Origin: UBA2897 sp036733925 | GTDB taxonomy: Bacteria > Bacillota > Negativicutes > Selenomonadales > Selenomonadaceae | Length of the DNA stretch: 64,000 nucleotides | Assembly (NCBI GenBank): GCA_036733925.1 | Contig: DAIMZO010000003.1 | Location: 1 to 64,000, forward strand | Direction of reading: 5' to 3' | In this document: one piece after another, positions 27,236 to 36,875 of the stretch | How positions within the stretch are numbered: position 1 is the first letter of the stretch | How the letters are laid out: every line of letters starts with the position of its first letter | Notes under the pieces: model-generated | What the model was told of the DNA's origin: nothing | The model's database searches: none | What the model saw: only the letters and a program-made list of their open reading frames with translations | Position numbers and translations under genes: made by a program

Positions 27236-27892
27236 ATGAACCAGCCGGATAAAGATTATTTGACCGTCGCCCTGCCGAAGGGCAAGCTGTTCGGGCTTTC
27301 GGCGGATCTCTTCGCGAAGATCGGCTATACGGCAGATGGCCTTTCGGACAAGTCGCGCAAGCTCATCATCACGAACGAGGAGAAGAAGATCCGCTTCATC
27401 GTCTCGAAGACCGCGGACGTGCCGACCTACGTCGAGTACGGCGCGGCGGATATCGGCGTCATTGGCAAGGATGTGCTGCTCGAGTCAGGCAAGGACGTCT
27501 ACGAGCTCCTCGACCTCGGCTTCGGCAAATGCCATCTGATGATGGCGGTGCCGAAGGACCGCAAGCGCGCGAAGCTCACGGACTACGCGAACACGCGCGT
27601 CGCGACGAAATTCCCCTATATCGCCGAGCGGTTTTTCAGCCAGTACGGCATGCAGATGGAGTACATCAAGCTGAACGGCTCCATCGAGCTCGGCCCAATC
27701 GTCGGTCTCTCGGAGAGCATCGTCGATATCGTCGAGACGGGCACGACGCTGCGCGAGAACAACCTCGAGGAGATTGCGTACATCATGGATGCGACGGCGC
27801 GGCTCATCGCGAACCGCGTGAGCTTCAAGCTGAAATTCGACCGGATCTCCGCGATGGTGCAGGACCTGAGGACGGTCATGGGGCAGAACTGA
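27236..27892 (+). CDS. hisG: ATP phosphoribosyltransferase, short form
   Basis: This 218-residue enzyme condenses ATP and PRPP to phosphoribosyl-ATP, the first and regulated step of histidine synthesis. It lacks the C-terminal regulatory domain of long HisG, so it needs HisZ (25266-26447). The start VALPKGKLF and the PRPP-binding loop with DIVETGTTLRENNL are typical. GGAGGGG precedes the ATG. It opens the operon hisGDCBHAF-IE. Confidence 0.95.
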   Translation: MNQPDKDYLTVALPKGKLFGLSADLFAKIGYTADGLSDKSRKLIITNEEKKIRFIVSKTADVPTYVEYGAADIGVIGKDVLLESGKDVYELLDLGFGKCHLMMAVPKDRKRAKLTDYANTRVATKFPYIAERFFSQYGMQMEYIKLNGSIELGPIVGLSESIVDIVETGTTLRENNLEEIAYIMDATARLIANRVSFKLKFDRISAMVQDLRTVMGQN

Positions 27893-27916
27893 TACGAGAA
27901 AGAAAGCGGGATAGAC

Positions 27917-29260
27917 ATGAGAATCGTCAATGCAGAGGAAATGGGAGAGCGCGAGGTCGAGCGGCTGCTGACCAAGAAAGCCTTTGATGAGGTGGAGCTG
28001 AATCCGAAAATCCGCGAGGCAAACAAGAAGACCTTCGGCCGCGACATGACGGCCGCGGAGCTCGTCCGGCAGATTGTCGGTGACGTGCGGCGGGACGGCG
28101 ACAAAGCGGTCATGCACTACACGAAGCTCATCGACCGGGTCGACATGCAGCCGGAGGATTTCCTCGTGTCGGAGGCGGAGTTCGAAGAGGCGGAGCGCCA
28201 GGCAGATCAGGAGGTCGTCGCGTCGCTTCGCCGTGCGGCGGAGAACGTGCGCCGCTACCACGAGGAGCAGAAACCAAACTCGTGGATGACCTACCGCGAT
28301 GCCGGCTCCATCCTCGGCCAGTCCATCGTCCCGCTCGACCGCGTCGGCATCTATGTGCCGGGCGGCACGGCAGCCTATCCGTCCTCGGTCATCATGAACG
28401 CGATGCCGGCCGTCGTCGCGGGCGTCCATGAAATCATCATGATGGTGCCACCGAAGCATGGCAAGATCAACCCGTACGTGCTCGTCGCGGCGCGCGCGGC
28501 CGGCGTCAAGAAAATCTACAAGATCGGCGGCGCGCAGGCCATCGCCGCGATGGCGTTCGGCACGGAGACCATCCCGCGCGTCGATAAGATCACGGGCCCG
28601 GGCAACATCTTCGTAACGCTCGCGAAGAAAGAGGTCTACGGCCACGTCGATATCGACATGCTCGCCGGCCCGTCGGAGATCCTGATCGTCGCGGATGAGA
28701 CGGCGGATCCGGTCTACACGGCGGCCGACATGCTGAGCCAGGCGGAGCACGATATGCTCGCGAGCTCCATCGTCATCACGACGAGCGCGGAGCTCGCCGC
28801 GAAGGTCAAGGCGGAGGCGGAAAAGCAGCTCGCGCAGCTCCCGCGCAAGGAGATCGCCGGCGCGTCGCTCGACCGCAACGGCATGATCGTCATCGCGAAA
28901 GACCTGATGCAGGCGATGCGCTTCGCGAACACCTCGGCGCCGGAGCACATGGAGCTCCTGACGAAGAACCCGTGGCAGCTGCTGCCGTACGTGCGCCACG
29001 CGGGCGCGGTGTTCCTCGGTGCGTATTCGCCGGAACCGCTCGGCGACTATTTCGCCGGCCCGGATCACGTGCTGCCGACGGGCGGCACGGCACGCTGCTA
29101 CTCGGTGCTGAACGTCGAGACCTTCATGAAGCGCACGAGCGTGATCTCGTACACGCAGCCAGCGCTCGACGCGGCGAGCGAGGACATCATCCGCCTCGCG
29201 GAGACCGAGGGCCTGCAGGCGCACGCGAATGCCATCCGTATCCGCCAGACGAGAAAGTGA
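27917..29260 (+). CDS. hisD: Histidinol dehydrogenase
   Basis: This 447-residue zinc enzyme oxidises histidinol to histidine with two NAD, the last step of the pathway. The signature region IYVPGGTAAYPSSVIMNA and the block ITGPGNIFVTLAKK are clear. An N-terminal extension of about 15 residues is slightly longer than usual. The hisC ribosome-binding site overlaps its stop codon. Confidence 0.95.
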   Translation: MRIVNAEEMGEREVERLLTKKAFDEVELNPKIREANKKTFGRDMTAAELVRQIVGDVRRDGDKAVMHYTKLIDRVDMQPEDFLVSEAEFEEAERQADQEVVASLRRAAENVRRYHEEQKPNSWMTYRDAGSILGQSIVPLDRVGIYVPGGTAAYPSSVIMNAMPAVVAGVHEIIMMVPPKHGKINPYVLVAARAAGVKKIYKIGGAQAIAAMAFGTETIPRVDKITGPGNIFVTLAKKEVYGHVDIDMLAGPSEILIVADETADPVYTAADMLSQAEHDMLASSIVITTSAELAAKVKAEAEKQLAQLPRKEIAGASLDRNGMIVIAKDLMQAMRFANTSAPEHMELLTKNPWQLLPYVRHAGAVFLGAYSPEPLGDYFAGPDHVLPTGGTARCYSVLNVETFMKRTSVISYTQPALDAASEDIIRLAETEGLQAHANAIRIRQTRK

Positions 29261-29267
29261 GGAAAAT

Positions 29268-30344
29268 ATGAGCTTGAAATACCGTACGGGTTTAAACGAT
29301 ATCCCTTCCTATGACGCGAAGCCGGAGCGCATCTGGGGCATCCAGATTAACGCGAACGAGTGTAATATGCCGATGCCGCCGCTCGTCGAGGAGCGCGTGC
29401 TGACGCGGCTCTCGCGCGTCGCGTTCAACCGCTACCCGAACGAGCAGTACGCCAATCTCGTCGACCAGATTGCGAAGAATTTCGGCGTGGCGCCCGAGCA
29501 GGTGTTGCTCGGCAGCGGCTCGAGCGAGATTATCGAGAAGCTGTTCTACTGCTTCGGCGGCTCGCCCGCGCAGAAGATCGTGTTCCCGGATCCGTCGTTC
29601 TCGATGTACCATATCTACGCGAAAGCCGCGCAGGCCACGGAGGTCGTCGTGCCGCTCGAGGCGGACATGACGCTCGATATCGACAAATTCGTTTCGGCGG
29701 TCGTCGACAACCAAGCGAGCCTTGCGGTCATCTGCAACCCGAACAACCCGACGGGCACGGTGCTCTCGGTTTCGGATATCCAGTACATCGCGGACAACAT
29801 CCCGACGGACACGGCGTTCCTCGTCGATGAGGCCTACGTCGAGTTCTATGGCAAATCCGCGGCCGGCCTGCTGAAGGACTACCCGAACCTGATCATCGCG
29901 CGAACGTTCTCGAAGGCGTACGGCCTTGCCGCGACGCGCGTCGGCTACATGCTCGCGAGCCGCGCTATCACGGATATGATCGGCAAGGCCTATATGCCGT
30001 ATCACATGAACACGCTCTCGCTCGTCACGGCGGATATCTGCTACCAGATGCGGCAGGAATTCGTGCCGCATATCCAGATCATGATCTCCGAGCGCAAACG
30101 CATGGCGGAGCAGGTCAAGCAGCTCAAAGGCTTCGCGGTGTATCCGTCGGAGACAAATTTTCTGCTCATGTACAACAACGATATCGACGGGCTCATCGAG
30201 CGCCTCGAGGCCAACGACATCGGCGTCCGGAAGTTCGGCAAGGACTCGCGCCTCAAGGACTGCGTGCGTATCTCGATGGGCACGCGCGAGGAGAACGACA
30301 CGTGGTATGCGGTATGCAAGGCGTTTTCCGAGGGGAGGGCGTAA
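29268..30344 (+). CDS. hisC: Histidinol-phosphate aminotransferase
   Basis: This 358-residue PLP enzyme transfers an amino group from glutamate to imidazole-acetol phosphate. The PLP lysine lies in ARTFSKAYGLAATRVGY, and the NPNNPTG block is present. ATG 29268 has GTGAGG just upstream; the open frame reaches farther into hisD but without a site. hisB starts directly after it. Confidence 0.93.
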   Translation: MSLKYRTGLNDIPSYDAKPERIWGIQINANECNMPMPPLVEERVLTRLSRVAFNRYPNEQYANLVDQIAKNFGVAPEQVLLGSGSSEIIEKLFYCFGGSPAQKIVFPDPSFSMYHIYAKAAQATEVVVPLEADMTLDIDKFVSAVVDNQASLAVICNPNNPTGTVLSVSDIQYIADNIPTDTAFLVDEAYVEFYGKSAAGLLKDYPNLIIARTFSKAYGLAATRVGYMLASRAITDMIGKAYMPYHMNTLSLVTADICYQMRQEFVPHIQIMISERKRMAEQVKQLKGFAVYPSETNFLLMYNNDIDGLIERLEANDIGVRKFGKDSRLKDCVRISMGTREENDTWYAVCKAFSEGRA

Positions 30345-30345
30345 T

Positions 30346-30936
30346 ATGGGCAAGCGGACGGCGGAAGTTACGCGCGAGACCGCGGAGACGCAGGTCTCGG
30401 TCAAGCTCAATCTCGATGGCAGCGGCAAGGCCGAGATTCAGACGGGCATCGGCTTTTTCGACCACATGCTGAACCTGCTCGCGGCACACGGGCAGTTCGA
30501 CCTGCAGGTGGTATGCAACGGCGACCTCGACGTCGACGGGCACCACAGCGTCGAGGATATCGGCATCACGCTCGGCATGGCCTTTGCCGAGGCGCTCGGC
30601 GCGAAGGAGGGCATCAACCGGTATGGCACGTTCTTCCTGCCGATGGATGAGTCCCTCGAGCTCGTCTCGCTCGATTTCTCGGGGCGGCCGGTACTCGTCT
30701 ACGACGGCGGCGAGATGGCGCCGATGGTCGGTGCGTTCGACACGGAGCTCTGCGAGGAGTTCTTCCGCGCGTTCGCCGTGCATGCGGGGCTCACGCTGCA
30801 CGTCAAAGTCCTCTACGGCAAGAACACCCATCACAAGATCGAGGGCATGTTCAAGGGGCTCGGTCACGCGCTGCGCATCGCCGTCTCGAGCGACCCGCGC
30901 GTGCGCGGCGTCCCATCAACCAAGGGGGTGCTGTAA
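30346..30936 (+). CDS. hisB: Imidazoleglycerol-phosphate dehydratase
   Basis: This 196-residue manganese enzyme dehydrates imidazole glycerol phosphate. Metal motifs FFDHML, HHSVED and THHKIEG are visible in both halves. It is the single-function form without the phosphatase domain of the enteric enzyme, so histidinol-phosphate must be dephosphorylated by another protein. ATG 30346 overlaps nothing and follows GGAGGGCG. Confidence 0.95.
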   Translation: MGKRTAEVTRETAETQVSVKLNLDGSGKAEIQTGIGFFDHMLNLLAAHGQFDLQVVCNGDLDVDGHHSVEDIGITLGMAFAEALGAKEGINRYGTFFLPMDESLELVSLDFSGRPVLVYDGGEMAPMVGAFDTELCEEFFRAFAVHAGLTLHVKVLYGKNTHHKIEGMFKGLGHALRIAVSSDPRVRGVPSTKGVL

Positions 30937-31551
30937 ATGATTGCGATCATCGACTATGACGCGGGGAACCTGTTCAGTGCGCAGAAGGCGTTCGAGGCGC
31001 TCGGCGCCGAGGTGAAGGTCACGCGCGACCCGGCGAATCTGCGCGCGGCGGAAAAGCTCGTCCTGCCGGGCGTCGGCGCGTTCGGGGACTGCATGGAGCA
31101 CCTGCGTGCGACCGGGCTGATTCCCGTAATCCGGGAAGAGGTGGCGGCCGGCAAGCCGCTGCTCGGCATTTGCGTTGGCCTGCAGATCCTGTTCGAGAGC
31201 AGCGAGGAGTCGCCGGGCGCTGAGGGCATCGGCCTGCTGAAGGGCCAGGCCCGGAAAATCGACGCGGGCGGCCTGAAGGTTCCGCACATGGGCTGGAACT
31301 CGCTGACCTTCCGCGAGGCGAAGGCCGGCAGCATCGACCTCTACAAAGGGCTGCCGGAGCACCCGTATGTCTATTTCGTGCACAGCTTCGCGGCCGTGCC
31401 GGAGAATCCGGAAATCGTGACCGCCGTGACCGACTACGGCGGCGAGATCACGGCGGCCGTCGCGTGCGGGAACATCCTCGCGACGCAGTTCCACCCGGAG
31501 AAATCCGGCGACGTCGGGCTGAAGATACTTCGGAATTTCGTGGAGGGATGA
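30937..31551 (+). CDS. hisH: Imidazole glycerol phosphate synthase, glutaminase subunit
   Basis: This 204-residue class I glutamine amidotransferase supplies ammonia to HisF. The catalytic Cys79 lies in GICVGLQ, and the His/Glu pair lies in QFHPEKSG. Start ATG 30937 directly follows the hisB stop. The last bases overlap the start region of hisA. Confidence 0.95.
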   Translation: MIAIIDYDAGNLFSAQKAFEALGAEVKVTRDPANLRAAEKLVLPGVGAFGDCMEHLRATGLIPVIREEVAAGKPLLGICVGLQILFESSEESPGAEGIGLLKGQARKIDAGGLKVPHMGWNSLTFREAKAGSIDLYKGLPEHPYVYFVHSFAAVPENPEIVTAVTDYGGEITAAVACGNILATQFHPEKSGDVGLKILRNFVEG

Positions 31552-31553
31552 GC

Positions 31554-32285
31554 ATGGTCATTTATCCGGCAATCGATATCCGCGGCGGTAGATGCGTCCG
31601 CCTGCTGAAGGGCGACTTCGCGCAGGAGACCGTGTTCTCGGAGAACCCGGCGGACATGGCGAAGAAATGGCAGGCGCAGGGCGGGCAGTTCCTGCACCTC
31701 GTCGACCTCGACGGCGCGCGAGCCGGCCATAGTGAGAACCTCGAGACCGTGCGCGCCATCCTCGCGGCGGTCGATATCCCGGTCGAGCTCGGCGGCGGCA
31801 TCCGCACGATGGAGAACATCGACGCGGTGCTCGCGATGGGCGTGCGCCGCGTGATCCTTGGCTCCGTGGCCGTGCGCGATCCGGAGCTCGTGCGGCAGGC
31901 CTGCGCGAAGTACGGTGACCGCATCGTCGTCGGCATCGACGCGAAGGACGGCATCGTCGCGGTCGACGGCTGGGGTGTATCAGGCCACGTGCAGGTCATC
32001 CCGCTCGCGAAGAAGATGAAGGAGGCGGGCGTCGGCACGATCATCTACACGGATATCAGCCGCGACGGCACCCTCGCCGGCGTCAACGTCGAGGCGACGG
32101 CGGAGCTCGCGCGCGAGAGCGGCGTGGCAATCGTTGCGTCGGGCGGCGTGAAGTCCATCGACGATATCCGCGCGCTCAAGGCGCATGAGGCGGACGGCAT
32201 CGAGGGCGTCATTGTCGGCAAATCGATCTACATGGGCACGCTGGACCTCCATGAGGCACTTGCGGCAGCCGCTGGGGAGGCGTAA
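31554..32285 (+). CDS. hisA: ProFAR isomerase
   Basis: This 243-residue beta/alpha barrel isomerises phosphoribosyl-formimino-AICAR phosphate. The N-terminus VIYPAIDIRGGRCVRL and the block GVSGHVQVIPLAKK are diagnostic, and the catalytic aspartates lie in AIDIR and in YTDISRDGTL. I chose ATG 31554 because GGAGGG (31542-31547) leaves a six-base gap; an ATG at 31548 abuts that site. It is tightly coupled to hisH and hisF. Confidence 0.93.
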   Translation: MVIYPAIDIRGGRCVRLLKGDFAQETVFSENPADMAKKWQAQGGQFLHLVDLDGARAGHSENLETVRAILAAVDIPVELGGGIRTMENIDAVLAMGVRRVILGSVAVRDPELVRQACAKYGDRIVVGIDAKDGIVAVDGWGVSGHVQVIPLAKKMKEAGVGTIIYTDISRDGTLAGVNVEATAELARESGVAIVASGGVKSIDDIRALKAHEADGIEGVIVGKSIYMGTLDLHEALAAAAGEA

Positions 32286-32290
32286 AATAG

Positions 32291-33049
32291 ATGTTAGCGA
32301 AACGGATTATTCCATGCCTGGACGTCAAGGACGGGCGCGTCGTCAAGGGGACGAACTTCGTCGGCCTGCGCGACGCGGGCGACCCGGTGGAGCTCGCGCA
32401 CCGCTACGATGAGGAGCGCGCCGATGAGCTCGTCTTCCTCGACATCACGGCATCGAGCGACCGCCGCAAGACGATGGCGGATCTCGCGAAGAAATGCGCG
32501 GCGCAGGTATTCATTCCGTTCACAATCGGCGGCGGCATCCGCACGACCGAGGATATCCAGGCCATGCTGAAATCCGGCGCGGACAAGGTATCGCTGAACA
32601 CGGCCGCGGTCAAGAACCCGCAGCTCATCGCCGATGGCGCCGAGAAGTTCGGCCGCCAGTGCATCGTGCTTGCGGTCGACGCGCGCCGGAACGGGGACCA
32701 TAGCTGGGAGATTACGGTGAACGGCGGCCGCACGCCGACGGGGCTCGACTGCCTCGAATGGGTGCGCAGGGCCGTGTCCCTCGGTGCCGGTGAGATCCTG
32801 CTGACGAGCATGGACGCGGACGGCACGAAGGACGGCTACGACATCGAGCTGACGCGCGCGGTCTCCGATGCCGTCAACGTGCCGGTCATCGCGTCGGGCG
32901 GCGCCGGGAGACTCGAGCATTTCTACGACGTGCTCGTGGATGGGCACGCGGACGCCGTGCTCGCGGCGTCGGTGTTCCACTACGGGACCTATACCATCCG
33001 CCAGGTCAAGGAATATCTGCAATCGCGCGGAGTGGAGGTAAGATTCTGA
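32291..33049 (+). CDS. hisF: Imidazole glycerol phosphate synthase, cyclase subunit
   Basis: This 252-residue beta/alpha barrel uses ammonia from HisH to close the imidazole ring and releases AICAR into purine synthesis. The blocks RIIPCLDVKDGRVVKG and FTIGGGIRT are typical, with catalytic Asp in CLDV and in TSMDADGTKDGY. Its stop overlaps the hisIE start by one base. Confidence 0.95.
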   Translation: MLAKRIIPCLDVKDGRVVKGTNFVGLRDAGDPVELAHRYDEERADELVFLDITASSDRRKTMADLAKKCAAQVFIPFTIGGGIRTTEDIQAMLKSGADKVSLNTAAVKNPQLIADGAEKFGRQCIVLAVDARRNGDHSWEITVNGGRTPTGLDCLEWVRRAVSLGAGEILLTSMDADGTKDGYDIELTRAVSDAVNVPVIASGGAGRLEHFYDVLVDGHADAVLAASVFHYGTYTIRQVKEYLQSRGVEVRF

Positions 33050-33759
33050 TGGATAAAGATTTTGACATTTCTATGGTGAAATTTGACGAGAAGGGCCTCG
33101 TGCCGGCCATCGTGCAGGAGGAGAACGGCCAGGTTCTGATGCTCGCCTATATGAACGAGGAGTCGCTGAAAAAGACGCTCGAGAGCGGCTTCACGTGGTT
33201 CTTCAGCCGCAGCCGGCAGAAGCTCTGGCGCAAGGGCGAAACGTCCGGCAACACGCAGCGGGTCAAGGAGATTGCCTACGACTGCGACGGCGACACCCTG
33301 CTCGTCACGGTGCATCAGACGGGCGTCGCGTGCCACACGGGCACGTATACCTGCTTCAGCGGGCGCATGCTCATGCAGGCCGAGGAGAAGGGCGTCGCGG
33401 TCGTGCCGAAGGGGCCGGAGAAGTCGCTCGAGCCGATCCTGAACGAGCTCTACAACGTGATCCAGGACCGCCGCCTGCATCCGGTCGAGGGCTCCTATAC
33501 GAACTACCTGTTCGACAAGGGCCAGGACAAGATCCTGAAGAAGGTCGGTGAGGAGGCTGTCGAGACCATCATCGCTTCGAAGAATGGCAGCAAGAAGGAG
33601 ATCCTCTACGAGATGGCGGATCTCTGGTATCACTGCCTCGTGCTGCTCGCGTACCACCGCATCACGCCAGACGAGCTCTTCGAGGAGCTGTACGGCCGCC
33701 GCAAGGGCAAGGAGTACCATAAGTTCACGGGCAAGACCGGCATCCGCCCGGATCTCTGA
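33049..33759 (+). CDS. hisI: Bifunctional phosphoribosyl-AMP cyclohydrolase/phosphoribosyl-ATP pyrophosphatase
   Basis: This 236-residue fusion performs the second and third steps of histidine synthesis. The HisI half (residues 1-120) holds KLWRKGETSGNTQ and the zinc motif CHTGTYTC. The HisE half is a MazG-like helical domain with KVGEEAVETIIA. It ends the his operon proper; an unknown gene follows 26 bases later. Confidence 0.95.
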   Translation: MDKDFDISMVKFDEKGLVPAIVQEENGQVLMLAYMNEESLKKTLESGFTWFFSRSRQKLWRKGETSGNTQRVKEIAYDCDGDTLLVTVHQTGVACHTGTYTCFSGRMLMQAEEKGVAVVPKGPEKSLEPILNELYNVIQDRRLHPVEGSYTNYLFDKGQDKILKKVGEEAVETIIASKNGSKKEILYEMADLWYHCLVLLAYHRITPDELFEELYGRRKGKEYHKFTGKTGIRPDL

Positions 33760-33785
33760 GCCACCGGAACCTCTGAGAGAAAAGC

Positions 33786-34496
33786 ATGAAAGACGAAACC
33801 ATCGAGAAGGTGAAGGCCGAGACCGCAGACTGGGCCTATCTCGCGGAGCTGCCGGACGAGGCAGACGGGTTCACGCTCAATCGCGAGGTGCATATACACG
33901 GGGACTGCTACGACCTCTTCACCTACGAAAACGCGGCCGCGCACAAGTCCACGACCGCATATTTCCATGAGGAGACGCACGAGTACAAGCTGCGCGTCGC
34001 TTTCGGGCTCATCTCGTTCTGCCGCATCGAATACATCACGCACGATTTCGCGGAGTTCGAGGCGCTCTTGCGCAAGAATTTCGCCGGCATGCTGCACGAT
34101 ATGGCCGTGTTTAACCCGGATACGCTCGGCAGCATCGTGCGGGAAAAGGGCATCCTGACGTGGGAGTACGGGCAGAAGCTCCCCGCAGAGCTCGAGGGCT
34201 TCACGCGCTATGTGAGCCCCGCTGAGCCCGAGAAAATCACGAACGGCTCGTACGTCGTGCTCGACTACGTCAATTTCGAGCTCGAGAGTTCCGTGACGTT
34301 CTACTACAACATCTACCGCGACGAATTCTACGGCGAGGCGCGCATCTGGAATATCCCGGACGTCAACTACACGTTCGACTCGCGCACCCTGCCTGAGTTC
34401 GCGGATCTCCTGCAGGCCCACCTCGTCCCGCGCCTGCAGGAGATCCGCGCCCGCGCCATCGCGGACGCGGACAAAGTCCACTACCGCTACGAATGA
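33786..34496 (+). CDS. Conserved-looking protein of unknown function
   Basis: I do not recognise this 236-residue protein. It has no signal peptide or membrane segment and is rich in aromatic and acidic residues, with blocks such as DYVNFELESSVTFYYN and YRDEFYGEARIWNIP. It starts 26 bases after hisIE, so it may be the last gene of the his operon, and a very strong terminator hairpin follows at once. Codon use is like its neighbours, so it looks like a real gene. Confidence 0.7.
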   Translation: MKDETIEKVKAETADWAYLAELPDEADGFTLNREVHIHGDCYDLFTYENAAAHKSTTAYFHEETHEYKLRVAFGLISFCRIEYITHDFAEFEALLRKNFAGMLHDMAVFNPDTLGSIVREKGILTWEYGQKLPAELEGFTRYVSPAEPEKITNGSYVVLDYVNFELESSVTFYYNIYRDEFYGEARIWNIPDVNYTFDSRTLPEFADLLQAHLVPRLQEIRARAIADADKVHYRYE

Positions 34497-34497
34497 G

Positions 34498-34549
34498 CGC
34501 ACGAATAGGTATAGCCTTCCCTGAGGGGAAGGCTATACCTATTCGTGCG
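34498..34549. terminator. Bidirectional terminator containing the AGCCTTCCC motif (copy 3)
   Basis: A perfect 24-bp stem (34498-34521 with 34526-34549) closes the four-base loop TGAG. Its upper part is AGCCTTCCC/GGGAAGGCT, the same core as the hairpins at 11997, 13325 and 42146. It lies between convergent genes. Confidence 0.85.
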
Positions 34550-34570
34550 GTAATCTCTTTTTACAAAAAC

Positions 34571-35623
34571 TTAGTTGTCCTCGTGCCCGAAGCCGCGCCA
34601 GCGGCTGGTCTTCGCGACCTTGCGGATATGCTGGCGGTCGCGGTAGATGTCCTCGATGACGAGCTTGCAGATGACGATGATCGGCACCGCGAGGAACATG
34701 CCGGCCGGGCCGAGCAGCTCGCCGCCGAGGATGATGCCGAGGATGATGGCGACGGGGTGGAGGTTCAGGCTGCGGCCGATGATGGTCGGGTAGACGATGT
34801 TGTGGTTGACCTGCGTCAGCACGACGTAGAACAGGATGGTCTGCAGGGCGATGTTGACCGAGGTCGTCGCGGTCAGCAGCACGCCGAACGCCGAGGCGAT
34901 GGTCGGCCCGAGCACGGGCACGAACTCCGCGATGCCAGAGACAACCGCGAAGACCGAGGCGTAGGGCAGGCCGCGCAGCGTGTAGTACAGGAACACGACG
35001 GTGCCCGTGATGCAGCAGATCGAGAGCTGCCCGACGATATAGCTGCGCAGTGCCGACAGGATGCGGTCAAACAGCGCGTTGACGCGCGAGTAGTCGCTGG
35101 CCGGGAACAGGTTCGCGACCCACGATTTGATTTCTTCGCCGTCCTTCAGCAGGTAGAACGTCACGAAGAAGATGATGATCATGTCGATGAACTTGCTGAA
35201 GATTGAGACGAGGATCGACAGCGAGGAACGCAGCGCGTCGACGGAGAGCTGGCGGAGCTCCTCCCAAAGGCTGTCCATCTCCGCCGAGAAGAAGGTCGAG
35301 TGCTCGAACAGCGGGATATGCTGCACTTCCTGCGAGATCGCCGGGAAATTCGTGATGAATGAACTGAACGTCGGGATGAACGTGCTCGTGACGAGCGTCA
35401 TCAGCAGGCAGCCGAGCAGCACGAAGCCGACGAGCACGATGCCCGCAGCGATGCCGCGCCCCGTGCGCGGGCTCATGGCGTCGACCGCCGGGAACAGCAG
35501 GAGCTGCAGCAGCATCGAGATGAAGATGATGAAGGCGAGCTGCGGCATCGACCAGAACGTCGACAGGACGAGCGTAAAGGCGATGGCCAGCAGAATCGAT
35601 GTGCGATAGGGTTTGAGGCGCAA
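34571..35623 (-). CDS. AI-2E/PerM family transporter
   Basis: This 350-residue inner-membrane protein belongs to the AI-2E exporter-like (UPF0118/PerM) family, whose members export autoinducer-2 or sodium/protons, or act as permeases for unknown substrates. About eight membrane segments are seen, with the typical block FVPVLGPTIAS and the C-terminal pair NHNIVYPTIIGRSLNLHP. The start is TTG 35623, with GGAAGGA seven bases upstream. It lies 15 bases after the M48 protease gene and is read with it. Confidence 0.88.
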   Translation of the reverse strand: MRLKPYRTSILLAIAFTLVLSTFWSMPQLAFIIFISMLLQLLLFPAVDAMSPRTGRGIAAGIVLVGFVLLGCLLMTLVTSTFIPTFSSFITNFPAISQEVQHIPLFEHSTFFSAEMDSLWEELRQLSVDALRSSLSILVSIFSKFIDMIIIFFVTFYLLKDGEEIKSWVANLFPASDYSRVNALFDRILSALRSYIVGQLSICCITGTVVFLYYTLRGLPYASVFAVVSGIAEFVPVLGPTIASAFGVLLTATTSVNIALQTILFYVVLTQVNHNIVYPTIIGRSLNLHPVAIILGIILGGELLGPAGMFLAVPIIVICKLVIEDIYRDRQHIRKVAKTSRWRGFGHEDN

Positions 35624-35638
35624 AACGTCCTTCCTTTC

Positions 35639-36700
35639 TTATTTGAGTTGGTTCAGCCGATTGGCGAGCGTTTCCGCCGATTCGTCGTTCGCCGTGCACG
35701 TCAGGATTGGCTGGTCGCCGAGCATGACCGTGGAGCCGGACACCGTCGCGTCCGACTTGTTCTGCCCGTTCTTGTAGGCCGCGGCGAGGTTGCCCTGCAC
35801 GAAATACGCGCGCTCCTTCGCGGACATGCTGCTCGTGGCGGCAGGCTTGCAGAACGTCTTGCCGTTCACCGTGACCGTGCCGTTGCTGGCATGAACATGT
35901 TTGCCGCTGTATTCATAGAGTTTCTTCTCATAGTTGTCGCGGCGGGCCGAGTTCGACGGATGGTCGGAGTTGAAGATTGCCTGGTCGCCGTATTTGTCGA
36001 TGACGCGCTGCCAGATGGCCGCCGTCGCACCGGGATTGTAGTCGCTGTGCGTGATGTAGTCGAACGCGAGGTTGTCGGCCTCCCATTCCATCGGCTTCGT
36101 GATGCCCTGATTGTTCCAGAGCGAGGCGGCGATATTGCCGAGCATGTTGCCCGTCGCCGAAGCGAGGACGGCCGGGCCGAGCGAGCGCTTCGCGCCTTTG
36201 GCCGGATGGCCTTTCTGCCCGTGCCCCATCTCGTGGCCGAGCACGACCGCGATCTCATCATCATTGTCGACGAGCGTGAACATGCCCGTGTTGATGCTCA
36301 TATCGTGGCCGAGCGAGCAGAATGCGTTGAACGACTTGTCTTTGTTGATGAAGTACTGATACGGCTTCTCGTTGATGGACGGGTCGACCGACGCGATCGC
36401 ATTCGTGAGGTTCGTCATGATGCGCTTGAGCTGCTGATTGAGCGCCCAGTCCGTATTGACGCCGTACTGCTTCTTCATTTCGGCGAAATATTCGTTGCGG
36501 CCTTTTTCCGTGCCGTCGATGTAGTCGATTTCCTTCTTCAGCTGGACATACTGGATGCCACCTCCGATGAGGGCACCGAAAAGGTCGCCGCCAGCCTCAG
36601 CGGTCTGCGGTGCCGCAACCTGCGCGCATGGCGCGGCGAGCAGCAGGGCCGCACAGGCGATGGCGGCCCGCTTCGTCCATTTCCCTGAATTCCGTTTCAT
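35639..36700 (-). CDS. Secreted M48-family zinc metallopeptidase
   Basis: This 353-residue protein has a signal peptide (MKRNSGKWTK, then a hydrophobic run ending in QTAEA) and a Peptidase_M48 domain. The zinc motif HEMGH lies at residues 156-160, and the third ligand Glu is probably in EWEADNLAFDY. It resembles periplasmic BepA/YfgC- or LoiP-like proteases that watch over outer-membrane proteins. I chose ATG 36700, which has GGGAGGA upstream; the frame extends to 36742 without a site. It heads a two-gene operon with the AI-2E-type transporter. Confidence 0.88.
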   Translation of the reverse strand: MKRNSGKWTKRAAIACAALLLAAPCAQVAAPQTAEAGGDLFGALIGGGIQYVQLKKEIDYIDGTEKGRNEYFAEMKKQYGVNTDWALNQQLKRIMTNLTNAIASVDPSINEKPYQYFINKDKSFNAFCSLGHDMSINTGMFTLVDNDDEIAVVLGHEMGHGQKGHPAKGAKRSLGPAVLASATGNMLGNIAASLWNNQGITKPMEWEADNLAFDYITHSDYNPGATAAIWQRVIDKYGDQAIFNSDHPSNSARRDNYEKKLYEYSGKHVHASNGTVTVNGKTFCKPAATSSMSAKERAYFVQGNLAAAYKNGQNKSDATVSGSTVMLGDQPILTCTANDESAETLANRLNQLK

Positions 36701-36759
36701 AAAAAATTCCTCCCCTGTCTTTGGAAGAATCCCGGCTCTCATACTCTCTTTTCCTTTTC

Positions 36760-36789
36760 ATTATAGCGCATATCGCGCAAAAAGGACAA
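36760..36789 (-). promoter_or_regulatory. Promoter of the M48 protease operon
   Basis: On the minus strand TTGTCC (36789-36784) and TATAAT (36765-36760) are 18 bases apart, about 60 bases before the protease start. Confidence 0.65.
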
Positions 36790-36875
36790 TCTCGCGAGAA
36801 AATTCCATGGAATTTCCGGAAAAACAGGAATCCGGGCAGAAAAAGTCGAAACTATACCATAAGGAAAATCAGGAA

